Notes: generated from the letters alone by a model not told the origin. A stretch of DNA of 64,000 nucleotides from JANPIX01 sp031425195 (GCA_031425195.1 JANPIX010000013.1:1-64000), one strand, 5' to 3'; positions 44,386-56,461 are shown, numbered from the stretch's first letter. Numbers and translations: made by a program.

Positions 44386-47300
44386 TTAGTCGCTTTCCAG
44401 TTCCACCAGCAGGTCCTTGGCATCAATCTGGGTGCCCGGCTGAACGTGCAGCGCCCTGACCACGGCAGAGCGGTCGGCGTGCAGCCCGGTTTCCATCTTC
44501 ATCGCCTCGATCGTGAGCAACAGATCGCCCGCGAGCACCTTTTGGCCAACAGTCACCGCCACGCTGGCAATAGACCCGGGCATCGGCGCGCCGATATGGG
44601 CGGGGTTACCGTCCTGTGCCTTGGGCTTGGCCGCCGTCTTTGCCTTGACGGCGCGGTTGGGCACACGAATGACGCGTGGCTGACCATTGAGTTCAAAGAA
44701 CACCTTGACGTCGCCATCATCGGTAGTTTCGGCAACGGCCTGCAGGCGGATTTCCAGTGTCTTGCCGGGGTCAATCTCGGCCGTGATTTCGTCCCCGGCC
44801 TGCATGCCGTAAAAGAATGTGCGTGTCGGCAGAACGCGGACAGGGCCATAGGCGCGGTGGCGCATGCGGTAATCCATGAACACCTTGGGATACATGAGGT
44901 ACCCGTTCAGGTCTTCGTCATCCACAACCTCGTCTTCGGCATCGTCCTGACCGATACGCAGTTCGGTTGCGAGTTTCGCACGCGCGGCTTCCAGATCAAC
45001 TGCGGGCATGGCGGCGCCGGGGCGGGTGGTCATGGCGGGTTCGCCCTTCAGGACCTTGGCCTGAATGGCGGCGGGCCAGCCGCCATGGGGTTGGCCAAGG
45101 TTGCCCTTCATCATGTCGACGACGGAATCCGGGAAGGCCACGTCCACAGCAGGGTCTTCGACCTGCGCGCGGGTTAGTCCTTGTGCCACCATCATCAGCG
45201 CCATGTCGCCCACCACTTTGGACGACGGCGTCACCTTGACGATATCGCCGAACATGCGGTTCGCGTCGGCATAGGCCTGCGCGACCTCGTGCCAGCGTTC
45301 CTCCATCCCCAGGCTGCGCGCCTGTGCCTTGAGGTTGGTGAACTGACCGCCCGGCATTTCGTGCAGGTAAACCTCGGACGCGGGTGCGGCCAGACCGGAT
45401 TCAAACGCCGCATACTGCGCGCGGACATGTTCCCAGTAATTCGACATCTGGCGGACGGCGGCAATGTCGATGCCTGTGTCGCGGTCGGTGTGGCGCAGCG
45501 CCTCAACTATAGACCCAAGGCAGGGCTGCGACGTGCCACCCGAGAAGGAATCCATCGCGGCATCGACGGCATCGACCCCGGCGTCGCAGGCGGCCAGAAC
45601 CGTGGCGGCGGCGGCTCCCGATGTGTCATGCGTGTGGAAATGGATCGGCAGGCCCACTTCCTGCTTGAGCGCCTTGATCAGGATGCGCGCGGCGGCAGGC
45701 TTCAACAGCCCGGCCATATCCTTGAGGCCAAGGATATGCGCGCCCGCGGCCTTCAGTTCGCGCCCGCGCGAGACGTAGTAGTTCAGATCATATTTGGCGC
45801 GGTCGGGGTCAAGGATATCGCCGGTATAGCAGATAGAGCCTTCGCAGACCTTGCCCGATTCAACCACGGCATCCATCGCGACGCGCATGTTTTCGACCCA
45901 GTTCAGACTGTCGAACACGCGGAACACGTCGACGCCGGTCTTGGCGGCCTGCAGCACGAAGGCGCGCACCACGTTGTCGGGATAGTTGGTGTAGCCCACA
46001 CCGTTCGAGGCGCGCAGGAGCATCTGCGTCATCAGGTTCGGCATCGCGGCCCGCAGTTCACGCAGGCGCTGCCACGGGCATTCCTGCAGGAAACGGTAGG
46101 CCACATCAAAGGTTGCCCCGCCCCAGCATTCCACCGAAAACAGTTGCGGCAGGTTTGCGGCATAGGCGGGGGCCGCCTTGATCATGTCAATCGACCGCAT
46201 CCGCGTGGCAAGCAGCGACTGGTGGCCATCACGCATCGTCGTGTCGGTCAGCAGAACCTTTTGCTGCGCGCGCAGCCAGTCGGCCACGGCCTGCGGGCCT
46301 TTCTGTTCCAGAAGATTTCGCGTGCCCATCGCCGGTTCCGCGAGCGGGGCGGGTGGCTTTGGCATCTTTGCCTCGGCAGGGGGTTTGGGTCGGCCTGCCG
46401 TTTCCGGGTGACCGTTCACTGTGATGTCCGCGATGTAGGTCAGGATCTTGGTGGCACGGTCACGCCGTTTCTTGAAGTTGAACAGGTCGGGCGTCGTGTC
46501 GATGAATTTCGTGGTATAGGTGTCGTTCAGAAACGTCGGATGTTTGAGCAGGTTTTCGACAAAGGCGATGTTGGTCGAAACGCCCCGGATGCGGAATTCG
46601 CGCAGGGCACGGTCCATCCGGGCGATGGCCTTGTCCGGCGTCTGCGCATGGGCTGTGACCTTGACGAGCAGACTGTCGTAATAACGGGTGATGACGCCCC
46701 CGGCATAGGCCGTGCCACCGTCCAGCCGGATGCCGTTGCCCGTGGCGCTGCGATAGGCGGTTAGGCGGCCATAGTCGGGGATAAAGTTGTTCTGCGGGTC
46801 TTCGGTCGTGACACGGCATTGCAGGGCATGGCCGTTGAGCATGACGTCTTCCTGACGGGCGACGCCGGTGGCTTCGGCCAGGGTCTTGCCTTCTTCGATC
46901 AGGATCTGTGCCTGAACGATGTCGATGCCTGTCACCTCTTCCGTCACCGTGTGTTCCACCTGAACGCGGGGGTTCACCTCGATGAAAAAGAACTTGCCGC
47001 TGTCCATATCCATCAGGAATTCGACGGTGCCCGCACATTCGTAGTTCACATGGGCACAGATGCGGCGGCCAAGATCGCACACTTCGGCGCGCTGTTCGGG
47101 CGTCAGATAGGGGGCAGGGGCGCGTTCGACGACCTTCTGGTTGCGGCGCTGTACGGTGCAGTCGCGTTCCCACAGGTGATAGATGTTGCCATGCTTGTCG
47201 CCAAGGATCTGCACTTCGACATGGCGGGCGCGCAGGATCATCTTTTCAAGATAGCCTTCGCCGTTGCCAAAGGCGGCCTCAGCTTCGCGCCGGCCTTCGC

Positions 47301-47853
47301 GGACCTTGTCGGCAAGTTCGGCCTCATTGTTGATGGGGCGCATGCCACGCCCGCCGCCACCCCAGGATGCCTTGAGCATCAGGGGATAGCCCACTTCGGC
47401 GGCCTGTTTCTTGACCAGTTCCATGTCATCGCCCAGCACTTCGGTGGCGGGGATAACGGGCACGCCCGCGGCCATCGCCACGCGCCGGGCGGATGCCTTG
47501 TCGCCCAAGGCGCGCATTGTTTCAGCCCGGGGGCCGATGAACGTGATCCCCGCCGCATCGCATGCATCGACGAATTCGGGGTTTTCGGACAATAGCCCAT
47601 AGCCGGGGTGGATCGCATCGGCACCGGACTGACGCGCCACGCGGATGATTTCGGGAATCGACAGATAGGCCCCGACCGGCGACAGGCCTTCGCCGATGCG
47701 GTACGCCTCATCCGCCTTGAAGCGGTGCAGGCTGAGCTTGTCTTCCTCGGCATAGACCGCGACGGTTTTCTTGCCCATTTCGTTGGCGGCCCGCATGACG
47801 CGGATGGCGATTTCGCCCCGGTTGGCGATCAGGATCTTCTTGAACTCGGGCAT
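44386..47853 (-). CDS. pyc: Pyruvate carboxylase
   Basis: A 1155-residue single-chain biotin enzyme that makes oxaloacetate from pyruvate and bicarbonate, refilling the TCA cycle. Biotin carboxylase domain (KKILIANRGEIAIRVMRA; ATP-grasp LKASWGGGGRGMRP; FFIEVNPRVQVEHTVTEEV), carboxyltransferase domain (TDTTMRDGHQSLLATRMRS; FHTHDTSGAAAATVLAACDA), allosteric linker, and a biotinyl domain at the end (TIEAMKMETGLHADR, biotinylated Lys about 1120). Full length with no disruption. Standalone, with tRNA-Gly on one side and a small membrane gene on the other. Confidence 0.97.
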   Translation of the reverse strand: MPEFKKILIANRGEIAIRVMRAANEMGKKTVAVYAEEDKLSLHRFKADEAYRIGEGLSPVGAYLSIPEIIRVARQSGADAIHPGYGLLSENPEFVDACDAAGITFIGPRAETMRALGDKASARRVAMAAGVPVIPATEVLGDDMELVKKQAAEVGYPLMLKASWGGGGRGMRPINNEAELADKVREGRREAEAAFGNGEGYLEKMILRARHVEVQILGDKHGNIYHLWERDCTVQRRNQKVVERAPAPYLTPEQRAEVCDLGRRICAHVNYECAGTVEFLMDMDSGKFFFIEVNPRVQVEHTVTEEVTGIDIVQAQILIEEGKTLAEATGVARQEDVMLNGHALQCRVTTEDPQNNFIPDYGRLTAYRSATGNGIRLDGGTAYAGGVITRYYDSLLVKVTAHAQTPDKAIARMDRALREFRIRGVSTNIAFVENLLKHPTFLNDTYTTKFIDTTPDLFNFKKRRDRATKILTYIADITVNGHPETAGRPKPPAEAKMPKPPAPLAEPAMGTRNLLEQKGPQAVADWLRAQQKVLLTDTTMRDGHQSLLATRMRSIDMIKAAPAYAANLPQLFSVECWGGATFDVAYRFLQECPWQRLRELRAAMPNLMTQMLLRASNGVGYTNYPDNVVRAFVLQAAKTGVDVFRVFDSLNWVENMRVAMDAVVESGKVCEGSICYTGDILDPDRAKYDLNYYVSRGRELKAAGAHILGLKDMAGLLKPAAARILIKALKQEVGLPIHFHTHDTSGAAAATVLAACDAGVDAVDAAMDSFSGGTSQPCLGSIVEALRHTDRDTGIDIAAVRQMSNYWEHVRAQYAAFESGLAAPASEVYLHEMPGGQFTNLKAQARSLGMEERWHEVAQAYADANRMFGDIVKVTPSSKVVGDMALMMVAQGLTRAQVEDPAVDVAFPDSVVDMMKGNLGQPHGGWPAAIQAKVLKGEPAMTTRPGAAMPAVDLEAARAKLATELRIGQDDAEDEVVDDEDLNGYLMYPKVFMDYRMRHRAYGPVRVLPTRTFFYGMQAGDEITAEIDPGKTLEIRLQAVAETTDDGDVKVFFELNGQPRVIRVPNRAVKAKTAAKPKAQDGNPAHIGAPMPGSIASVAVTVGQKVLAGDLLLTIEAMKMETGLHADRSAVVRALHVQPGTQIDAKDLLVELESD

Positions 47854-47969
47854 CGGGGCACTCCGTAACGATGGGCAATCGGCCCCACTCTAGGCATGCT
47901 GCAATGCAGCGCAAGCCCACCCGTCAGAATCGAGCGCAAAGTTTGACTGGACGCAAGTGCCAGATACCG

Positions 47970-48335
47970 TCAGTCGCGCGATTTGGCCAGAAAAAGCCAG
48001 GCCATCAAAGCAGTTCCGACGACGACGGCGACTGCCCCCGGTGCGGTCAGGCTTGCATCGCCGTTTTCGTCAAACCGGTACTTTCCGATGACCAGCACAA
48101 CTGCACCGATTTCGTAGATCAGAAGTTGCGGCAGCGCGAGGCGGCTTTGGCGCATTGCCGGCCAACCGCGATGGAACAGGGCGAACAGGGACGATATCAG
48201 AAATCCCAGGATGCCCGCATGGGCATGTGCATTCGCATGCATGGGAAGTTCATTGATGCCGATATAGATGCCGAACAGCATTGCGGCCAACAGCCAAGAA
48301 AATGCCAGAGTCACATAAAGTCTGTCGATTGCCAT
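47970..48335 (-). CDS. Small four-helix membrane protein, unknown function
   Basis: A 121-residue protein with four helices (RLYVTLAFSWLLAAMLFGIY; HAHAGILGFLISSLFALF; LPQLLIYEIGAVVLVIG; APGAVAVVVGTALMAWLFLA). A run of histidines in MHANAHAHAGILG lies at the start of helix 2 and recalls haem or metal ligands of oxidase-like membrane proteins. No family is firmly recognised. Confidence 0.6.
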   Translation of the reverse strand: MAIDRLYVTLAFSWLLAAMLFGIYIGINELPMHANAHAHAGILGFLISSLFALFHRGWPAMRQSRLALPQLLIYEIGAVVLVIGKYRFDENGDASLTAPGAVAVVVGTALMAWLFLAKSRD

Positions 48336-48481
48336 GAAAATTCCTGCCCCAAAATAAAATGCACCACGCGCCGAATTGGCGGCGGTATGGAGCTTCTATC
48401 TGGTTTTTTCGTCGAAATCGACAAAAACGGTACGCCCCCCGAAACGGGCTGGCTGACGGGGGGGCTCTTCCTTGCCGGATG

Positions 48482-49978
48482 CTATTCGCCCTTCGGGACC
48501 AGCCGGTTCTGAAGCGGGATTTCCTTCAGCATCAGCGCAAACAGAAAAGCGATGATGCCAAGTGCGACCACGATCCAGTAGATCGGATGGATGGCATCGG
48601 CCACAGTGCCTGCGATGGCCTGACGTTGGTCCAGGGGAAGTTGGGCCAGAAGCTGGGCGTTGATTTCAGGATTGCCGCCGCTGCCCGCCATCAGACCGCT
48701 GGTAAAGATCGCGCCGAAGACGGCGACGGCAAGGGACCCGCCGATCTGGCGGAACATCACACTGGCCGCCGTTGCGGCACCCAGTTGTTCGCGGGGAACG
48801 GCGTTCTGGACAGAGGTGATGACGACTGGAAAGATGAAGCCCATGCCAAAGCCGAACAGCACGATGAACAAGCCAAAGGCGACGTTGCCGGTATTCTGGT
48901 CAAGCGTGGTCAGCAGCAGCCCGGAAATGGTGATCAGGGCCGTCCCCATCATCGGCAGTATCCGGTAGCGCCCTGTCTTGCCCATATAGCGGCCTGAAAC
49001 GTTCGCTGTGATGACAATGCCCAACGTCATGGGGATGAGCAACATGCCCGATGCGGTGGGCGCAATTCCCTTGGCCACTTGCAGGTAGATGGGCAGGAAC
49101 GTCAGCGCGCCAAAGAAGGCCGCACCTGACGCAAACCCCAGCAGATTGGTCACGACAAAGACGTTCCGGCGGAACAGGTCAAGCGGCAGGATCGGTTCCT
49201 GCGCGCGTTGTTCGATCATCACGAAGGCAAGCATGGAGCCTGCGGCCAGCGCGCACAGCGCAATCGCCTCAGCCGACGACCAGGCGATGGTGTGGCCGCC
49301 AAGACTGGTCACAAGGATCAGCGCGCCAAGGCTTGCCGTCAGGGCGGCAGCACCGGCCCAGTCGATTTTGTGCGATACGCGTTCCGCCCGTGCCGCAAAG
49401 CTGCTTGCAAAGGCGATGACGGCCAGCGCACCCAGCGGCAGGTTGATGAAAAAGATCCAGTGCCAGCTGAACGATTGCACGAACCAGCCGCCCATCAGGG
49501 GGCCGATCACACTCGACAGGGAAAACACGGCGGCGAACACGCCCTGCACCTTGCCGCGATCCTTGGGGGCAATGACATCACCCACAACGGCCAAGGCCAG
49601 AACAAACAGGCCGCCCCCGCCCAGACCCTGTACCGTGCGAGAGAATATGAGGAAAGGCATGGATTGGGCCAGACCGCAGAGCGTGGACCCGATCAGGAAC
49701 AGCGCCACCGAAAAGAACACCATGAGACGGCGGCCATACAGATCGCCGAGTTTGCCATAGAGCGGGGCAGATACAGTCGAGGCAAGGATATAGGCGGTCA
49801 CCACCCAGGAAAGATGGTCAAGCCCGCCCAGATCCGCGACAATCGTCGGCAAGGCTGTCGCCACGATGGTCTGGTCCAGTGCCGCGAGCAACAACAGCAG
49901 CCCGATGGAAATCGTGACCAGTCGCACCGAAGCGGCCGTGGTTGCGGGTGGGGTGTCAGCCGCGTTCGGGGGCGTCAT
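48482..49978 (-). CDS. DHA2-family (EmrB/QacA-type) MFS drug transporter
   Basis: A 498-residue transporter with 14 expected membrane helices. Motif A GKLGDLYGRRLMVFF after helix 2, motif D1 LLLAALDQTIVATALPTI in helix 1, and motif C SLSSVIGPLMGGWFVQSF in helix 5 are clear. Proton-driven export of toxic compounds is typical. The divergent MarR gene with a palindrome in the shared region suggests substrate-induced expression. No membrane fusion protein gene accompanies it. Confidence 0.88.
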   Translation of the reverse strand: MTPPNAADTPPATTAASVRLVTISIGLLLLLAALDQTIVATALPTIVADLGGLDHLSWVVTAYILASTVSAPLYGKLGDLYGRRLMVFFSVALFLIGSTLCGLAQSMPFLIFSRTVQGLGGGGLFVLALAVVGDVIAPKDRGKVQGVFAAVFSLSSVIGPLMGGWFVQSFSWHWIFFINLPLGALAVIAFASSFAARAERVSHKIDWAGAAALTASLGALILVTSLGGHTIAWSSAEAIALCALAAGSMLAFVMIEQRAQEPILPLDLFRRNVFVVTNLLGFASGAAFFGALTFLPIYLQVAKGIAPTASGMLLIPMTLGIVITANVSGRYMGKTGRYRILPMMGTALITISGLLLTTLDQNTGNVAFGLFIVLFGFGMGFIFPVVITSVQNAVPREQLGAATAASVMFRQIGGSLAVAVFGAIFTSGLMAGSGGNPEINAQLLAQLPLDQRQAIAGTVADAIHPIYWIVVALGIIAFLFALMLKEIPLQNRLVPKGE

Positions 49979-50043
49979 GTCGGCACTTTCTGCATTCGGG
50001 GCGAGGGAGGTTTGAAGTAGTCCGGGGTAGGTTATATGTCAAT

Positions 50044-50057
50044 CGCATATAAATGCG
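50044..50057. promoter_or_regulatory. Candidate MarR operator in divergent promoter region
   Basis: CGCAT-ATAA-ATGCG, perfect 5-bp arms, in an AT-rich stretch between the MFS gene (minus) and the MarR gene (plus). TTGACA occurs on the plus strand at 50070-50075 and on the minus strand at 50034-50039, flanking it. Position suggests an operator controlling both genes; the binding protein is inferred. Confidence 0.45.
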
Positions 50058-50104
50058 CGATACAACTTCTTGACATGTGCAGTCGTGATGCGCAGATGCA
50101 GGTC

Positions 50105-50671
50105 ATGACACTTCAAAAGACCGCAATTCCCCCGCGTTTTCAGGATGGCCTACCGGAAAGGCTGGCCGATGCCGGTGTTTCGGCGGCGGCCACGCAGGCA
50201 CTGCTGGCCCTGGATCAGGACATGTTCCTGTGGCACCGCATGGCCATGAAGGGCGAAATCGCGGGACGCCTGATTGCCGACATGGGCCTTGGGCTGGAGC
50301 TTTCGCATTTCTATGCGCTGACGGCCATTACGCGGATCGAAGGCGGCATTGGCCGGGATGCGCCACAGCCTGCGACAGTGGGCCTTCTGGCCGAGGAAAT
50401 GGCGCTTGATCCGTCACGCGCCAGCCGAATTGCCGCCGATCTGATCGCCAGCGGATTCGTGCGGCGTGAGGCGGTACAGGCCGACGGGCGCAAATCGGTG
50501 CTCGTTCTGACCGACAAGGCGGTGACTGCGTTCGGGGAATTCCGTGACCGCAAATGGGACAAGTGGCTGACCGTCTTTCGGGATTGGCCGGACGACGACG
50601 TGGCCCGGTTTTCGCAGCTGTTCGGCCAGTATTGCGCCGACATGCGGCGCGCGTTCGGAACCTCTGTGTGA
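50105..50671 (+). CDS. MarR-family transcriptional regulator
   Basis: A 188-residue winged-helix protein: dimerisation helix FLWHRMAMKGEIAGRLIADM, recognition region VGLLAEEMALDPSRASRIAADLIASGFVRRE, and wing ADGRKSVLVLTDKA. The open frame extends to 50036, but that part overlaps the palindrome, so ATG 50105 (MTLQKTAIPPR) is preferred; 50096 and 50075 are possible. No strong ribosome site marks any of them. Likely repressor of the divergent MFS pump and itself. Confidence 0.78.
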   Translation: MTLQKTAIPPRFQDGLPERLADAGVSAAATQALLALDQDMFLWHRMAMKGEIAGRLIADMGLGLELSHFYALTAITRIEGGIGRDAPQPATVGLLAEEMALDPSRASRIAADLIASGFVRREAVQADGRKSVLVLTDKAVTAFGEFRDRKWDKWLTVFRDWPDDDVARFSQLFGQYCADMRRAFGTSV

Positions 50672-50738
50672 TCAGGGCTTTGTGAACAATCGCAGAACAC
50701 TTCTTTAACTTCGCTGCAAAGCGGGTTAGCATTGAGCG

Positions 50739-53096
<2,358 letters not shown>

Positions 53097-53124
53097 GGCG
53101 GGGCAGGGCCGTGCGCGTTGGTCG

Positions 53125-53997
53125 TCAGTTCACGATACCAAAGTCCGCAACCGTCAAAGACGGCCCAAGACCGCCGTCCTCCATCACCGCAATCAGCCTT
53201 TGTGCCGCGGCCCCCGTGCCATCCTTGTCATAGTACAAACGTCCGGTCGCATCGTCATAGATGATCCGATCGCTTTGATCGCCGGCCTCGGTTCCGATGC
53301 GGAATTTAGCTGCATTTAGAGTGCCGGGCCTACCCAAAGTTGTAAAGATGTCATTGTCGAGCAAGATGCGGTCGTCGTTCGAGGCGTTGAAGTCGACAAT
53401 CGTATCGGCATTTGCAGCCCCCACGTTTGAATTGAACAGGAAACGATCCTTGCCGCCATCATTGCCGACCAGCACATCGATGCCCACACCGCCGTTCAGC
53501 AAAGCGTTTCCCGCATCGCCGACGACGATGTCATTGCCGCCACCGCCGTACAGGCTGTCGTCGCCATTGCCACCATAGAGATAGTCGTCGCCCTTGTTGC
53601 CGAAAATTGTGTCGGCCCCTTTGAAGCCGTAAAGATCTTCACCCCGTGTTGAACCAAAGATCTTGTCGCGGCCGCTGAACGACAGGGCAGCGACCCCTTC
53701 GCCTGCCTGGGCTGCCATCCGGTCGTAAAGAATCTTGGCACTGAAGCTCAGCCCAGTTCCGGACAAGGCGACGTCACCCGAAAGACGCATGGTGACCGAT
53801 GTTATCCTGCCAGAAACAATATCCAAGCCATCTGCCGTGATGCCTGACCCCTTGAACAGTGAGACGAGTTGATCGGCCCCCGACCAACGCAACTGGTTTG
53901 GACCAAAGTTGAAATCCGGAAGCCCAGACGTGGTTTCGAACAGAAATTCGGTTCCGCGGTCAGGGCCATCCACCAAACTGTATTTCCAAACAGGCAT
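53125..53997 (-). CDS. RTX-type calcium-binding protein A
   Basis: A 290-residue protein with an N-terminal region (MPVWKYSLVDGPDRG; LSGRITSV-like SGRITSVTMRLSG), a central run of RTX nonapeptides (FGNKGDDYLYGGNGDDSLYG and related, about residues 130-175), and a C-terminal NADTIVDFNASNDDRILLDN block with SDRIIYDDATGRLYYDKDGTG. This C-terminal architecture is that of type I secretion substrates. No transporter genes are nearby. ATG 53997 with AGGTGG upstream is chosen over GTG 54006. Paralogue of the gene at 55271. Confidence 0.8.
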   Translation of the reverse strand: MPVWKYSLVDGPDRGTEFLFETTSGLPDFNFGPNQLRWSGADQLVSLFKGSGITADGLDIVSGRITSVTMRLSGDVALSGTGLSFSAKILYDRMAAQAGEGVAALSFSGRDKIFGSTRGEDLYGFKGADTIFGNKGDDYLYGGNGDDSLYGGGGNDIVVGDAGNALLNGGVGIDVLVGNDGGKDRFLFNSNVGAANADTIVDFNASNDDRILLDNDIFTTLGRPGTLNAAKFRIGTEAGDQSDRIIYDDATGRLYYDKDGTGAAAQRLIAVMEDGGLGPSLTVADFGIVN

Positions 53998-54064
53998 GAT
54001 ATCCACCTATGCTTAAATCGGGTTTGTTTAACGTGATGTCAGACTACACCTTCCGCATCAGATA

Positions 54065-55249
54065 TCACTTGAATCTTTCGGCGACCCTGTCGAACGCCCA
54101 GATGCCAAGCCCGGCCATGAGGCCCCAGAACGCAGCACCGATGCCGAAGGCCGTCACCGCCGAAGCCGTGACCACCAGCGTCACACTGGCGGCAAAGCGC
54201 AGGGGAGGGTCGGCAAAGGCGGTCCCCAAAGCCCCGGTCAGCGAACCAAGCAGGGCCAATCCGACAATCGCCGCAATCAAGGCGGGCGGCAGGGTGCCCA
54301 GAACGGCCAGCACAAGTGGCCCAAGAAAGGCAAGGCAAACCCACACCGCGCCGTAGGCCAGCCCCACTTTCCAACGCTGATCCGGGTCCGGATGCACGTC
54401 GTCACCAAGGCAGATCGCAGCGGTAATCGCGGCCATGCTGATCGGATGGGCACCGAACAGGGCAGACAGGCTGCTCAGCCCGCCGGTGACCACCAGCGCG
54501 GGCCGAACGGGAGGGGCATAGCCCGCTGCTCGCAACGTTGTGAAACCCGGAAGGTTCTGCGAGGCCATTGTCACGAGATACAAAGGAAGCCCCAGCCCGA
54601 CGAGAACCGTCAGATCAAACTCCGGCCAGATGAAAACCGGGGCAGGCTGCGTGATCGTCAAATGTGGCAAGGCCGCATCGCCCAGTGTGAAGGCAAGCGC
54701 CAGACTGGTCGCAAGCGCCGCCAGAACGGCCATTGGAGGATTGAAAAGCCGTACCGTCGCGAAAACGGCGATCATCGGCAGTATGATGTGGGGAAGGGCC
54801 TGTGCCGCCCCCGGAAGATTTAAGCAGAAAGGCAGCAGAACACCCGCCAGCATGGCCGATGCGATGGACGCAGGTATCGCGCTGACCACACGTTCCAGCG
54901 GCCCGATGGCCCCTGTCACCAGAACCAGAAGGCCGCACAGGACAAAGGCACCGACGGCCTGTGGCATGGTCACGCCGCCGGTTGCAGCAATCAGTGCAGC
55001 GCCCGGTGTTGACCAGGCCAGCACAACGGGAACCCGTGTGAACCACGACAACCCCGCGCTGCCGATGGCCTTGGCCAAGCAGATGGCGAAAATCCAGCTG
55101 GCTGTCTGTTGCGGTGTGGCGCTGACGGCAGTTGCCGCGGCAAGCACCAGAGCGATGGTGCCGCCGTACCCGACCAATGCGGCGACCAGAGCCGCCGACC
55201 AAAGGGACATTCGCATCAACACTCCGATCCGACGCATTTCCATCTGCAA
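54065..55249 (-). CDS. benE: BenE family benzoate/membrane transporter
   Basis: A 394-residue integral membrane protein of the BenE family (benzoate/H+ symport in characterised members), with about eleven to twelve helices. Typical segments: GVTMPQAVGAFVLCGLLVLV, PASIASAMLAGVLLPFC, ALFGAHPISMAAITAAICLG and DPDQRWKVGLAYGAVWVCLA. No benzoate catabolism genes are near. It lies between two RTX paralogues of the same strand. Confidence 0.85.
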   Translation of the reverse strand: MQMEMRRIGVLMRMSLWSAALVAALVGYGGTIALVLAAATAVSATPQQTASWIFAICLAKAIGSAGLSWFTRVPVVLAWSTPGAALIAATGGVTMPQAVGAFVLCGLLVLVTGAIGPLERVVSAIPASIASAMLAGVLLPFCLNLPGAAQALPHIILPMIAVFATVRLFNPPMAVLAALATSLALAFTLGDAALPHLTITQPAPVFIWPEFDLTVLVGLGLPLYLVTMASQNLPGFTTLRAAGYAPPVRPALVVTGGLSSLSALFGAHPISMAAITAAICLGDDVHPDPDQRWKVGLAYGAVWVCLAFLGPLVLAVLGTLPPALIAAIVGLALLGSLTGALGTAFADPPLRFAASVTLVVTASAVTAFGIGAAFWGLMAGLGIWAFDRVAERFK

Positions 55250-55270
55250 AGGACCGAAGCGTCGCGCATG

Positions 55271-56170
55271 TCAATTGATGATCAGAAAATCACTGGCATG
55301 CAAGGTCGGGGCAGGCCCGCCAATTTCGAACGTCGCGATCAGTTTTTGACCGGCGCTGCCAGTCCCATCCCTGTCGTAGAACAGTTTGCCTGTCGCGCTG
55401 TCATAGATGATACGGTCAGATGCATCGGTCGCGGCCGTGCCAGCCCTGAAATGCGCCCCGGCAAGGTTGCCTGCCGCGCCAAGTGCCACAAAGATGTCGT
55501 TGTCGAGCAGGATGAGGTCGTCGCTGGCACTGCTGAACCCGGCGACTGTGTCGGCGTTCGCGCTGCCGAGGGTGCTATTGAAAACAAACCGGTCCGCCCC
55601 GGCCCCTTCTCCGTCCAACAAGTCGTTCCCGTTGCCACCCGACAAAAGATCTTTTCCATTGCCGCTTTCGAGAGAGTCGTCACCGTTCCCGCCGTACAGC
55701 CTGTCGTCACCAATGCCGCCCCTCAAGGCGTCCAGTCCGCCACGACCGAACAATGTGTCACCTTTGGCAAAGCCGTACAGGCTGTCACTGCGGGTCGTAC
55801 CAAAGACAGTATCGCGACCGGAAAACGCCAGCTCCGCCAATTGGTAGGAATCACCGGTCATCGCGTCAAACACGCGTTCTGCAGATATATTGAGATCGGT
55901 GGCAGTGAGGAGAACGACACCCTCTGCCTTGACGGTCAGTTTGTTGATTGTCCCGCCGCTCACGTTGTCGGACAGATCTGTGACGATTCCGGTTCCTTGA
56001 TACAACCCAACTGATGAATTGGCCCCCGAATAGCGCATGGACGTCGCAGTTGTTGTGACATTTGGCTGCCCCGCCAGCACGCCGAAAACGGCCTCTGTTC
56101 CCGGTGAAAAAAAGACCGGCTCATTTGCCGGCGACATGGTTTCAAGCAAGGAGTATTTCCAAATTGGCAT
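55271..56170 (-). CDS. RTX-type calcium-binding protein B
   Basis: A 299-residue paralogue of the protein at 53125. It shares the MPIWKYSL start, YSGA in the N-terminal part, FSGRDTVFGTTRSDSLYGF, the RTX repeats (GGIGDDRLYGGNGDDSL; LSGGNGNDLLDGEG) and the end block (RIIYDSATGKLFYDRDGTG; ending HASDFLIIN). ATG 56170 has AAAGGGAA at 8 nt. The common N-terminus not covered by RTX repeats is a distinct domain. Predicted to be exported by an ABC-type (type I) system and to fold with calcium outside the cell. Confidence 0.8.
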   Translation of the reverse strand: MPIWKYSLLETMSPANEPVFFSPGTEAVFGVLAGQPNVTTTATSMRYSGANSSVGLYQGTGIVTDLSDNVSGGTINKLTVKAEGVVLLTATDLNISAERVFDAMTGDSYQLAELAFSGRDTVFGTTRSDSLYGFAKGDTLFGRGGLDALRGGIGDDRLYGGNGDDSLESGNGKDLLSGGNGNDLLDGEGAGADRFVFNSTLGSANADTVAGFSSASDDLILLDNDIFVALGAAGNLAGAHFRAGTAATDASDRIIYDSATGKLFYDRDGTGSAGQKLIATFEIGGPAPTLHASDFLIIN

Positions 56171-56299
56171 AGATGTATTCCCTTTAATCGGGCCGACTCG
56201 GCCCGGTCCGGACATCTACCACATCGGTTCCGGTGACGGCGGCCTATTCGGCCCGCCGAAGCGGCCAAGCCATTTATTCAAGTTGGAAAATTGTCCCGG

Positions 56300-56341
56300 A
56301 AAAACAAAAACGGCGACACGGGGGAGGAGGTCCGTGTCGCC
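56300..56341 (-). ncRNA. CcsR-type hairpin 1 with terminator
   Basis: Perfect 10-bp stem GGCGACACGG (56312-56321) and CCGTGTCGCC (56332-56341). On the minus strand the loop carries CCUCCUCCC and the stem is followed by CGTTTTTGTTTTT (56300-56311), an intrinsic terminator that ends the whole array. Confidence 0.8.
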
Positions 56342-56352
56342 GCCTTGTAAAT

Positions 56353-56385
56353 GCGACAATGCAGGGGAGGAGGTCCGCATCGCCG
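56353..56385 (-). ncRNA. CcsR-type hairpin 2
   Basis: Stem 56353-56362 with 56376-56385. On the plus strand there are two A-C mismatches, but on the minus strand both become G-U pairs, showing the RNA is made from the minus strand. Loop with CCUCCUCCC. Confidence 0.75.
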
Positions 56386-56396
56386 CCAGTGCAACC

Positions 56397-56420
56397 GGCC
56401 CCAGGGAGGAGGAGGGGGCC
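56397..56420 (-). ncRNA. CcsR-type hairpin 3
   Basis: Stem GGCCCC (56397-56402)/GGGGCC (56415-56420), loop containing CCUCCUCCC on the minus strand. The shortest stem of the set. Confidence 0.65.
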
Positions 56421-56461
56421 TTGGCTACGTCGTTCAGGGCAAGTGGCCCCGTATAGAAAGT

